The notes under the pieces are model-generated. The model searched no databases. It worked only from the letters and a program-made list of their open reading frames with translations, and was not told the origin of the DNA. A stretch of 64,000 bases of DNA from Gracilariopsis chorda (taxonomy: Eukaryota; Rhodophyta; Florideophyceae; Gracilariales; Gracilariaceae): the NCBI GenBank assembly GCA_003194525.1, contig NBIV01000049.1, positions 297,054 through 361,053 on the forward strand, written 5' to 3'. Positions 11,319 through 20,943 of this stretch are shown in pieces (the stretch's first letter is position 1; the number at the start of each line of letters is the position of its first letter). The position numbers were made by a program, and so were the translations under genes.

Positions 11319-11505
11319 AAACGCCACGAAGCCAGGGAATGTAAGAAAGAAGGAGTACAGCCCCTTTTGTATGGACTCCGTCAAGGACGGGAATGAAAGA
11401 GAAAACGCGGTTCCAAACGGGAAAGTTTACTCAGGAGCCTCGCGCTCCTGTGTGATGCTAAGCTACATTACTGGCTAAGCCAGGGAAAGAGACCAGGATA
11501 CTGGA

Positions 11506-13332
11506 TTAGAGTTTCGACCCCTCCCCATCATCCGCGGCGTGACCACCCGCAAGGCGGTAAGCCAAGGCATCTGCCGTTGCGGTGACGTCACCCGAAACCT
11601 CGGCAGCGCTTAAACCCGCTCCGCGGAGGAAGCGGGCAATGACATCGCTTTCATTGACTGTACCCCCGCTGGGGAGTGAAGGCCCAGTGCTCGTCGTCGG
11701 AGGACTGGGAACCGGAGGCACCCCTTCAGGGGATTCGTCTACGACCATGTCGGAAACGTCTAGTTCCATGTCCCCCGGCTCTTCGGGTTCGTTATCGACC
11801 ATCGGGTCATCCTCGCTATACGCGCAGTAGTAATCTTCGGATTCGACGTACCAAATCAGGTGGTCGTCCAGCACGTGCCGCGGTGCATCGCGGAGTTCCC
11901 TCGCCTCCTCGGAGGAAATTTCCCGGAACTCCCAGGGATAGAAGTAGATGAAGTCCCCCGCAAGGGCGGTGTTTCTACCAAGTCCCGGAACACTGGTACC
12001 GCCACCGCTGCCGTCAAGCCGACCGCTCTGTTCCAGCGGGACCTCGCGCCAGTCAATACTGTCAATCAAACCAAGTAATTGAAGTACTTAGTCATTATTG
12101 GCAATAGCCCCAACGGGGACGCTGAGGTCCAGATTGCGAATAGCGGCCCGCACACGCGGTTGGATGAGCTACAGTCGATACTGGTCATAAAGCTCAGCGA
12201 GGATATACGCTGCAGTGCGGGCAGCCCACCCGGTTACAATTACCGACCAAAGCCCCGACCGGGGATCCTGAATCAAAAAGGAACCGAGGTACGTGAGTGC
12301 CGGCGGGAGTTCAACGTAGCAACCCCGGCAGGCTTCATGGAACCTCCACCACTCGGGGAGTGCGACGTACCGACCGTGTCGGTGAGGCAGAGCAATCCGC
12401 TCAATCTCCAAGTTTTGATACGGTACAAAGTATACGAATTGGGATCGCCAGCGCCGTTCATAACGGATGAAGTTTTGGAGGAAGTTGGACCGGGACAGCC
12501 GGGGAAGGTACCGGAGTTCAGCCCAAAGTAACGGTCGTTCCCAACACAGGGCTTCTTGCCGCACAGCGGGAAGGTTCCTCCACGCGAGGGTTTCGTAGCT
12601 GGCCAGGCTTTCGCCGTAACCGATTTCAGCGCGCGTTAGGAATAGGTTGACGTCGAAGCCAAAGCCGGTAGGCACCGGGAATTCGAAAGGCGCCCGGCTC
12701 TGCCGTTCATGTGCAATCCGCACCAGCGCCGCATGAGCCGCAATCGTGGATTCTCCCGAGTTTCTTCGGATATGGGGCACCGGGATGGCGATTCGATGCT
12801 GCCAGTCCCACGAAGAGGTGACGAGGCTGGGTAGATCCCCGGGAAAAGTACCGGAACCATCCGCGTAGGCCGTAATTAAATCCTCGTTGAAGGCAGCGAT
12901 GGGATGGAACCACGACGCAAGCTGGAGCCGAGAGGCGTGACTCTGATTCATCAGATCAAACCCTACAAGGGCGTTATAAGAAGGCCAAGTTTCCGCCGGG
13001 ATCAGTCCGGAAGGAGCCACCACTGGTGGAAGTTGAAACCCATGCTGGGACGCTGCGCCAATGTTGGCCGGCTGTGCAGGAGTTCGCCTCCCTTGTGGCA
13101 AGGGTACCGACCGGAACCCGGTTGTGAAGTTCCCGACTGGAGTCGGTTTTGGAGGCTGGTTGTTGTTAATGTTCATATTCCCCTTCGAAAGGGCGTGATC
13201 TGACTGAGTTGAGCAGGAAGAGGACGAGCGTGCACTTGTGGAAGGCTGGTTCGCTGCTTTTGCAGGAGGTTGTTTCTCTGAGGCAGAGGCTTGACCCGGT
13301 GACCTGGAGAGGTTTGGACTTTTATGACCCAT
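11506..13332 (-). pseudogene. Antisense gene of the gypsy element, copy B (608 codons, two stops)
   Basis: On the strand opposite gag-pol, between chromodomain and 3' LTR, one frame runs from an ATG at 13332 (57 bp inside the LTR boundary) to 11506. It is broken only by a TAG at 12169-12171, where copy D has Trp, and one more stop about 70 bp further on. The predicted protein has a Ser/Pro/Gln-rich N-terminal third, an aromatic- and Arg-rich middle (EWWRFHEACRGCY near 12330) and an acidic C-terminal part (DNEPEEPGDMELD). I do not recognise the family; it has no transposase, envelope or RNase H motif that I can see. Copy D carries a homologue (63034-64000); copy 1 lacks it. The frame also stays open upstream into the LTR as far as 13554. 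Confidence 0.72.
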
Positions 13333-13375
13333 TTTACGCGGGGATTCGCCCGCGTTCGAGGTTGCTTTCCCGACT

Positions 13376-13388
13376 AAGGAGGGGGATA
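13376..13388 (+). other. Polypurine tract of gypsy copy B
   Basis: AAGGAGGGGGA followed by TA lies directly before the 3' LTR, the expected site of plus-strand priming. Copy 1 has a comparable G-run at 1194-1203 in the same place. Confidence 0.8.
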
Positions 13389-14184
13389 TGAAGTGCAATG
13401 CCCTCAGAAAGGGATTCTTGGTACTTGGTTGATTTCCCGAATGTTTCGGTAATGTAGTCATTGCATGAATTACGACCACTAATATTGAATTTGACTCGTG
13501 GGACACGGAAGAGTCAATTGGCGTTTGGCCACAGTAGTGGGCATGAACCACCAAAGTGGAGTAATTTAGTTAATTCTATTTATTATTTGTACACCCATTT
13601 CTGGGATGGGTAGTCCTTAGTGCGTCAGCAGGTTGCGGTCGCACCAGTAAACCTTCCCCAACAAGGGACCCTAACCTGGGGAATTGGCTCTAGACCTCTC
13701 CGCCTTCGCGTGTTCTCTACTCTCTCTTGGAGGGAAGCACCGTCGCATACGGGAAGTCTAACGCCCTTGCCTATCTAAAGGACCCAAGTATTCGGATTAT
13801 TATTAAAGCTGTCTTGGTGTCCGCCTTGTATAAGGTTTATTTACAGGCACTGCCGTTAGTCTTCGTCACGACACTCGTGACTCCGCTCCCCCTTATTTTT
13901 CCCTTTACAGGGTGGCTTTCCCGCTACCCACGGCTCGTGTTTGCACGTGTCACTAACGTGGAAACCTCACCTCTTTATAGGACGACCACCCCCATACACC
14001 GCTCCTGCGGATACCCAATTCTTGCCTCAACCTCCCTGCGCAAGTCGCGACGGGTGGCCTCGGCCTTACAACCCGACATAGTCGTGCCACTCCTAGGAGG
14101 GCTCTACCCAACTGCGCTCACCTCTAACGAGGAAAGATCTCGAACGTCTTTCAATGCACTCCCGCTTCCGGGCATTGCACTACA
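13389..14184 (+). repeat. 3' LTR of gypsy copy B (type B)
   Basis: TGAAGTGCAATGCCC to GGGCATTGCACTACA, 796 bp, matching the 5' LTR with about 25-30 substitutions and a one-base indel. It is followed by the target duplication GCTGC at 14185-14189. Confidence 0.93.
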
Positions 14185-14829
14185 GCTGCCAGAAGATTAG
14201 CAATGGCTAGGTGAAAAAGATTGGCTTTCCAAAAACACTAAAATCGTTTGCAACACAAAAGGCTTGTTCACCAAAGAGTTACAATCAGAATTCGATATCC
14301 ACTTCAACTCTTTTGCAAGCAAGTTTGTTCCCCAAGAAGAAAACATTCTTCTGTACATTGATGGCCATAGTTCACAAAATAAATTGGAGTGGATCGACAC
14401 TGCGCTCGCCAAACATATTGAAGTGGTTCAAATCCCTTCCAACACTTTTCACTGTCTCCAACCCTGTGAAGATCGCATAAAAAAAAGTTCAAAGATTGAG
14501 TCAAAAATGCATTAAATGTGTTCCTGTATACTGGTGCTCACCGTACTGTAACTTGTTTGTGAAAATACAACTGGCTGCCTCTGTACATAGGTCCTTGGAT
14601 GCGGTTTTTGCTGTAAGGAGCTTTTATAACTGCAAATTATACCCCTTAGATGCGGAGAAGATTATGAGTGTTGCCAAACCTTCAACGTCAAAACCAAATG
14701 AGAACACGAATGTTGACCTTCTGGCCACAGGACTTTTACGAATTTCCAACCCCATCATTGCACAGAGAGTGCGCAAAATAGCGCGGAAGGTGAGAGATTT
14801 TAGTGAATTTATCCGTCAAATCGAGAATC
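14185..14829 (+). pseudogene. Pogo/Tc1-type DDE transposase, 3' part (decayed, split)
   Basis: Continues the gene interrupted at 3231. A frame readable from 14264 shows ILLYIDGHSSQNK followed by IEVVQIPSNTFHCLQPCE, the second catalytic-Asp strand and the PP-type segment with LQP of DDE_1 transposases. Stops then occur, and another frame carries a C-terminal-like segment (CKLYPLDAEKI near 14640). Decayed and not functional. Confidence 0.65.
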
Positions 14830-15082
14830 ATACTGCAATAGAATCCTTCTGCAAATTGTGTTATATGGCGCCCGGATCATTTCATAACGCCAATCAAATC
14901 AAAACCAGTCGCCAGCCCGGCGGTGCTTTTGCTCTCAGACTCACGAATAAAATTGTTGCGACATGTAACGCCAGTATGTTGGCCATTAGTCCAATAAGAT
15001 CTGCATGGGTTTGGACTGGATAAAACAAGGAGGATAGTGGTCAGTAGAAAGAAAATGAAGGTCATTTGGATGGAATGAAAGT

Positions 15083-15349
15083 GCTTCAGTTCAGGTACAC
15101 TATCATTTCATCTCTTAGGTGAGGTTTTGAAGTTGCCGATATCGAACGCGTCCCATAACGACACTTGTAGGATTATTGTCTGTCTAGTGAGCCCGTTTTT
15201 TTGTTTGGTGTTTGCGGATCATCTTTCAAGATTTTCCCGATGGCTGCTTCTATATTAGGAAGACCATCACCTATTGGAACCCACCTGTTACGCCAAATCT
15301 AAAAGTTCTATTTTATGAACTTTGTGCTCACCACTGGCTATACCAGAGT
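15083..15349 (+). repeat. Dispersed repeat, second copy at 39722-39976 (-)
   Basis: From cttcagttcaggtacacta to the ctggctataccag region the sequence aligns by eye at roughly 70-75 percent with the reverse complement of 39722-39976. The best-kept block is agaccatcacctattggaac. The nature of the repeat is unknown; it could be the LTR end and leader of another LTR element, because a polypurine-like start lies near the second copy. Confidence 0.6.
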
Positions 15350-17043
15350 CGTGGGAAAGGAATTAAAACAACTAAGTGTTCGGCTTTGAATTGTGAACCC
15401 CTGATTCTTGGTAAATTTTATTGGAGAGCCAAATTTTGGTAAGATATTAGTTATCTCATCTCGTGGCATCTAAAAAGGCACACCATATCGTCATCTCTAT
15501 CCGCATTGTGTGTTCTTAACGCTTCCTTTTATTTCTTAGAGGTAACAACCACGTGTTGATTGGTTATTTTTGTCTCCTTCCGCTTTCTCGTGACCCCCTT
15601 CCGGAATGTACCGTAAATTTGAGCGCTTGTCGTGACGATGAGCATTAGAGTTACGTCCGACTAGCGTGTTCACCTCAGGTGGCTCTTTTTACATTTGCTA
15701 ACCTAAAGAGGAGGATAACAAACATCCTCGTGTAAAATTTTTCTTTTCTCGGTATTGCACCACAATTCTACCTGCCAGAGTTACATCATCATCTCTGTCG
15801 CGTCTTTCCACTGTCTTGCACCTTTTGATTGGTGGTGGTCTATCACTGGGCGTGAGGAACATTTCTTGCGGGCAGATAAGTTTGATTTGCCCGTCATGAG
15901 CTTGCTTGGAAAGCTCTGCGCATTAGGCGTCGCCGAAAAGACCGTGGCAATGTAGCAGCATGAAGCGTTTATTTGTGTGCTTTTTCGATTTTGAACTTTT
16001 CACATTCGTCCTTGGCCTTCGTTGGAGATCCGTCTCCATTCTCATTTCGCTCCGTCTATATGACGAAGGATCGGAGTCAGGCACACCACGTGAATGCGAG
16101 ATGCACATGCCCAGAGAATTGTCATATTTTATATCAAGCACCAAAGTTGGTGGTTACCAGCGCGTTTCCAAAGTTGTGGTCAGTTGTTTTTTTGGATAGT
16201 CTGGTGTTCGTGGCTGTTATCAGGGTTTTTTTATGTTTTTGGTCCAACAAAGACAGAGGCTTTTCAATTGTAGTCACTATTGTCCTGACAGCGTTATACG
16301 AATTGCACAGTGTTTTGCAGAGAGCATAATACTTCGTGTTTGCATCAGTGAACGAAGAAGAAGACCACTGCTTTCATAGCTCTCGGAGGTATACGATGTA
16401 GCATGGAGGCTTCTGGGGTGAGTTTGAAGCACCTGTGACAATCAGGCACAGGGGCGCCAGCTATGAAACGACACAAAAAGAAGTTCCGACAGATTTGTTG
16501 TAGAACTGCTATCCACAATATTAGCTTTCCGTTTCAAAAGGGTTAAGCACTTCAGAAGATTTGCAGTCACTCCGTGTACAGAATGAACACCAGTACACCA
16601 TTACCCGTTTCCGGGCCGCTTACGTCCACTGGCTGTTGTAGTTCAGGTCAGAAAGCTTCCAATGGAGTGCCGTTTGGGGAAATATTTGCAATTTGTTGAA
16701 CAGCTGTAGACTTTTCGTTGGCCACAGGGAATTCCTCTTCGTCCACCAAACACTCCGTTTCGCAAGCTGGTCTCACGGCGCATGTTCTCGTAGTGAGCGG
16801 TTGATATCCGTTGTAGCGAAGTACACAGATAGAATGGATTGTGTTTATCTTGTACGTTGAATAGCCACACCCTGTTGGAGCTGTGGGTTAAGCACGGAAG
16901 ACGAAGTGAGCTGGATAGCTTTTCATGGTGAAGAAGTACGCTGACGAATCGAGCACTGGCCCAATAGAGCTGAGAGAACAGAGAAGACAAGTCGCTCCTC
17001 ACAGCCAAAATCCCTTCGCTGAGCAGAACTTAACCTGCTCAAC
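15350..17043. other. Intergenic, no supported gene
   Basis: Only short unconvincing frames are present. The last few hundred bases presumably include the promoter and 5' UTR of the ABC1 kinase gene at 17044, but I see no clear motif. Confidence 0.4.
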
Positions 17044-19278
17044 ATGTCAACGTGCTCCCGAATGACGCACGGGCTCAGGCCGCTCACCTACGTGTTGTCA
17101 TCACCCTCGGTTCTTCGCACTAAGAAATTTGTCTCAGTCCCAATATCCACCAGTCGCCCATCTCATCAGCGTCGCTACTTTCAAGGGCACAGAGCTCAGC
17201 CTAGAGCGGCCCTTGCAGTTCCCTCTGATGTTCGTGATAAAGAACTGGAGCCCACACCCATTCAAATTGCACGTGTGTCAAATGTGGGTGGTGATGATGC
17301 CGGACTACCTTTGGAATATGACCAAGAAGCGATCGAATTGTATTGGAACAAACGTAGTACAGCTTCAGTTAAACGTCTCGCAGAAGTCACTGCCGCCTTC
17401 ACGCCATGGATCATTCGCGTGGCGATGGACTCCGCCGCGGGAACACTGAAGGAAAACGGAGCGAAGCGGGCAGCGGAACTGCGAGAGCTTTTGACTCGCT
17501 TGGGACCCACCTTTGTCAAACTCGGCCAAGCCCTCTCAGTTCGCCCTGATATAATCGGGCCGGAGGCCATGAACGAGCTTCGCGATCTATGCGACGCAGT
17601 GCCATCGTTTACCAATAAAGTGGCATTCCAGATGATGGAAGAAGAGTTGGGCAAACCTGTGTCCGAGGTATTCTCCGAGATCTCAGAAAAGCCCATTGCC
17701 GCTGCTTCTCTTGGACAGGTATATAAGGCACGGTTGAGGAGTAATGGAAAAGAAGTTGCCGTTAAAGTGCAACGTCCAGACATGCTACGAAAGGTTAGTC
17801 TGGACTTGTATTGTATGAAGAGGGTCGCTATCTTTGCCGAAGGTGTTCAGAGAAGTTTCACGGCGGCACAGACAGATTACACAAGTTTACTGCTTGCGTG
17901 GGCAAAAGGAACATATAAGGAGCTTGACTACCAAAACGAAGCTGAAAACTCTCGTAAGTTTGCACGACTAGTCCATGCTCGACTACCTGATGTATACGTG
18001 CCAAAGGTATACGATGAATTCACGAGTAGGAAAGTCCTGACTATGGAGTGGATTCAAGGCCAGAGACTTGCCGATTGTAGACCAGATCAAATCAACGCGT
18101 TGGTTTCAAAGGGGGTGGAGTGCTTCTTGTTTCAACTTCTTTCTGCTGGGTTCTTCCATGCCGATCCTCACACTGGGAATTTGATGCGACTGGACAACGG
18201 TCAGCTCTGTGTAATTGACTTCGGCCTCATGGCCGTCATTGAAAAGGAGGAGATGGACGCAATGGTTTCCGCCATCGTTCATTTGGCAAACAGAGATTGG
18301 CCGAAGGTCATCGATGACTTTGTTGTTCTGAAGTTCTTGCCAGAAGATATCGATACATCGAAGGTTGTGCCTGTAATCGGGGCTATTCTGGACCAGGCCC
18401 TCGAGGGTGGAGGTGCAAAAGCCATCAACTTTCAATCGCTCTCTGATGAACTGGCCACAGTTACATTCGATTTTCCTTTCTCGATTCCCCCTGCCTTTGC
18501 CCTGCTCCTCCGAGCCCTTTCTGTGTTGGAAGGAATCGCTCTGGTTGGTGACCCCAACTTCAAACTAATTATGGAATCCTTCCCGTTCGTCTCTCGTTTA
18601 ATCATGACAGATCGCAGCCCTGCTCTGAGAGTTGCGCTGAAACAAATTTTGTATAAGGACGGAACCTTTAGTCCAAAGCGGCTTCGTGTTCTTCTGGACT
18701 CTTCGCAAGGTGTTATTAACGAGGGAGATGCCTTCGTCGATTTCGACACGTTGAGCAATGACTCAAAGATTTCCCGAGAAGCCATCGACTTCCTCTTCAG
18801 TGATGATGGATCGCTTATTCGAGAGATTCTGGTCGACGAACTTGCAAAAGGAATTGATGTGTACATGAGGGATGCTTACCACCGCACTACCGTATCTTTT
18901 CAGCAATCTGTGCCGGCTCCATTGCGTGGGTTCCTGCGTCCCCCTATTGGAGTACCTCAGCTGATCCCCGTACCATTTGTATTTGGTCCTGATCCATATT
19001 TCGCTTTACCTCCCGTTGATGATGAAGAGAGGGCTTTTCTTTACAACATGAGTGAAATAGTAGAATGGTTAGTCACAGATGCCGCGTCATCTGGGGCGCT
19101 GCGACCAAGCGTAATCGTCGAATTGCTTCCAGAGATACTGAAGAAATCTAGTGTCATCGGAAGGCAAGTTGCAGGTCGACTTGGTGAAACATTTCTCAGG
19201 AGGTTGTTCGACGATGTTCTTCGTGGGAATGGGGAGATAATCAATGGCCGTCGACGAATCACTTTGCCGCCGCAATAG
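17044..19278 (+). CDS. ABC1/UbiB-family atypical kinase (ABC1K), probably organellar
   Basis: A 744-residue single-exon member of the ABC1 (ADCK/UbiB) family, atypical kinases that support ubiquinone or plastoquinone/tocopherol metabolism in mitochondria or plastids. The family signature KxGQ is at about residues 159-162 (VKLGQALSVRPD). The Ala-rich loop AAASLGQVY (219-227) replaces the usual Gly-rich loop, the ATP-binding Lys is in AVKVQRP (239-245), the catalytic block is HADPHTGN (372-379) and the metal-binding Asp is in VIDFG (390-394). About 50 basic, Ser-rich N-terminal residues suggest a transit peptide. The length and long C-terminal extension resemble plastid ABC1Ks of plants and algae. 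It converges with uS2m with about 220 bp between stops. The subfamily is not resolved. Confidence 0.92.
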   Translation: MSTCSRMTHGLRPLTYVLSSPSVLRTKKFVSVPISTSRPSHQRRYFQGHRAQPRAALAVPSDVRDKELEPTPIQIARVSNVGGDDAGLPLEYDQEAIELYWNKRSTASVKRLAEVTAAFTPWIIRVAMDSAAGTLKENGAKRAAELRELLTRLGPTFVKLGQALSVRPDIIGPEAMNELRDLCDAVPSFTNKVAFQMMEEELGKPVSEVFSEISEKPIAAASLGQVYKARLRSNGKEVAVKVQRPDMLRKVSLDLYCMKRVAIFAEGVQRSFTAAQTDYTSLLLAWAKGTYKELDYQNEAENSRKFARLVHARLPDVYVPKVYDEFTSRKVLTMEWIQGQRLADCRPDQINALVSKGVECFLFQLLSAGFFHADPHTGNLMRLDNGQLCVIDFGLMAVIEKEEMDAMVSAIVHLANRDWPKVIDDFVVLKFLPEDIDTSKVVPVIGAILDQALEGGGAKAINFQSLSDELATVTFDFPFSIPPAFALLLRALSVLEGIALVGDPNFKLIMESFPFVSRLIMTDRSPALRVALKQILYKDGTFSPKRLRVLLDSSQGVINEGDAFVDFDTLSNDSKISREAIDFLFSDDGSLIREILVDELAKGIDVYMRDAYHRTTVSFQQSVPAPLRGFLRPPIGVPQLIPVPFVFGPDPYFALPPVDDEERAFLYNMSEIVEWLVTDAASSGALRPSVIVELLPEILKKSSVIGRQVAGRLGETFLRRLFDDVLRGNGEIINGRRRITLPPQ

Positions 19279-19496
19279 TATACACTCCTCAAAGGAAAGA
19301 ATAGCAATGAAACGAGTCCTCACCGATCTCTGCTCTTTCGGTACTGTAAAATTGTTAGTTCGATTAACATATCAGCAAAATAGTTTACCTTGCAGAGCAG
19401 TGTCCACTGGGGGAACGATCAGGTGATTCACGCAAGGCTGCTATGTCAGATATCGCCTGGGTCTCGGATTTCATATGGTCCTGCTCTTCCAAACCT

Positions 19497-20267
19497 TCAT
19501 CTGAATCTTTGCCGCGCCCTCTGCGCCGATTTCAGAGATGGTATCTGTACAGAAGGACGACTCAATCGCCGGCCTCTAGCTCGGCCATCCAAAAGTGCGT
19601 GCTTCATTAGACTGCAGTACAGATATATAGCCAGAGCGGCGTCGTCGTTTCCAGGAATAGGATACGTTAGAAACTGTGGATCACAATCTGAATCCACTAT
19701 TCCTATCGTTGGAATACCACACAGTCTGGCCTCCCGAAGAGCTGGCATATGTCTTATGGTGTCAACAACGAACACGCAGTCTGGAATCCTGTAGTTGAAC
19801 CTCTGGGCTTGATTGGACTTTATAGGATTCGTGAGAGTACCTCCAATCCACCGGGCTCCGTCGATCGTGTATGCTCCAGCCTTCCTTGCCTGTTTCTCCA
19901 CTATCTTCGACTTCTGCGGGTCACGAGGCCCTAGCCACAGAAATGTGCAGTCATTCTCTGCCATGTGAGAGGCAGCGATCAATGCACGACGAAGCATGGT
20001 CGCAGTAACATCCAAGTTCAATATATGCATTCCGTTACGATGTCCAAGTATGTATGGTGCCATTTTCGGGTTCCATAGCTTGGTTCTGTGTCCCATGTGA
20101 ACGCGCGCATTCATGAGATCCTGAACGCTATATTGATGGAATGTAGAGTTGGCACTTGCCGAGAATTTGGGAGATGACAGCAAGTCTGAATCCGGCAGCT
20201 GCGTCGTGTGGGATCGGATCGAGGTGCAAAAACGCCGGATGGCGCTTATTGAATTGCGAGTGGCCAT
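19497..20267 (-). CDS. Mitochondrial small-subunit ribosomal protein uS2m
   Basis: A 256-residue protein of the bacterial-type S2 family, a component of the small ribosomal subunit. It shows the family block LMNARVHMGHRTKLWNP, then KMAPYILGHRNGMHILNL, GARWIGGTLTN and PDCVFVVDTIRHMPALREA with GIPTIGIVDSDCDP. The frame is open further upstream (to 20444), but the ATG at 20267 gives the usual length and a leader (MATRNSISAIRRFCTSI) typical of mitochondrial import, so I prefer it. The organelle is inferred from that leader; a plastid S2 would normally be plastid-encoded in red algae. Tail-to-tail with the ABC1 kinase and head-to-head with CRY-DASH. Confidence 0.88.
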   Translation of the reverse strand: MATRNSISAIRRFCTSIRSHTTQLPDSDLLSSPKFSASANSTFHQYSVQDLMNARVHMGHRTKLWNPKMAPYILGHRNGMHILNLDVTATMLRRALIAASHMAENDCTFLWLGPRDPQKSKIVEKQARKAGAYTIDGARWIGGTLTNPIKSNQAQRFNYRIPDCVFVVDTIRHMPALREARLCGIPTIGIVDSDCDPQFLTYPIPGNDDAALAIYLYCSLMKHALLDGRARGRRLSRPSVQIPSLKSAQRARQRFR

Positions 20268-20943
20268 ACCGATTGAAAAGTGATATCTTTTAGGAAGAAA
20301 CGGGCTCTCTTGGATCTTCGGTGCGTATTGGTACGAGAACTGCTTCGATTCACATATACCCTTCGTAAAACCACTACGGCACCATGGGTACGGTCCAACC
20401 AAACGGGGACTCCAAAGGTTGATAGCTTTCTTGTGATAATTCAAAGCCCCTGAGCTTCGTCGAACACGAGCACTGCATCCCTCGACTCCAGGTTATCAAG
20501 CATACCCAGCTGGTGAAGGTTACCAGGGGAAAAGGCGAAAGGGTTAAAGGGTTACCCACGGGTATCGTTGGTACCACAGGCAGCTTGACGGGGGCCTCTT
20601 CGCGCTCGGTGATCTGCACGAGCATGACGGATTCCATGATCCTGGCAATGTCGTATATCTATGAAGGGCATCAATACTCATAGGAATTTCATTGGAAGAG
20701 GAGAATGTGCTGCAACCGGTGCAACACATTGATTCTTCACACAAAGACGATCTCATGGCTGTGAACACCTCCCTCCTCAAGATGGCAGTTCGCTCTCTAC
20801 AAAGATACCCGCAGTTTGCTGCATGACGGTCAAACTACCAATCCTTTTAACCAGGAGCAACAGAATCGGCGATTTTTGAATCAACTTCATGAAGCATCGC
20901 CAAAACTGTGAACTGTACAGGAGGATCTTATATATCTGCGTGA
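20268..20943. other. Divergent intergenic region between uS2m and CRY-DASH
   Basis: This 676-bp stretch lies between two start codons facing away from each other, so it should contain both promoters. Short minus-strand frames occur (20374-20637 and 20544-20780) but match nothing I know. Confidence 0.5.

Larger units (their letters stand above)
3232..14184 (+). mobile_element. Ty3/gypsy chromodomain element, copy B (complete but decayed)
   Basis: An element of about 11 kb bounded by LTRs of 795 and 796 bp and flanked by GCTGC at 3227-3231 and 14185-14189, the 5-bp duplication expected of this class. Order: LTR, primer binding site, gag, protease, reverse transcriptase, RNase H, integrase, tether, chromodomain, antisense gene, polypurine tract, LTR. 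A hand comparison gives about 25-30 differences between the two LTRs (3-4 percent), so it is not a fresh insertion. Gag has a roughly 0.6-kb internal deletion and pol has many stops and frameshifts. It sits inside a pogo-like transposase gene. Confidence 0.93.

Noticed and set aside
13727-14200. Plus-strand 157-codon frame within the 3' LTR
   Set aside because: It lies in LTR sequence with a low-complexity product and is not maintained at the same length in the other LTRs.
16643-17008. Minus-strand 121-codon frame upstream of the ABC1 kinase
   Set aside because: No recognisable feature, and it overlaps the expected 5' UTR/promoter of the kinase gene.
17262-17783. Long minus-strand frames inside the ABC1 kinase and other host genes
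   Set aside because: They are mirror frames of well-supported coding sequence with no features of their own.
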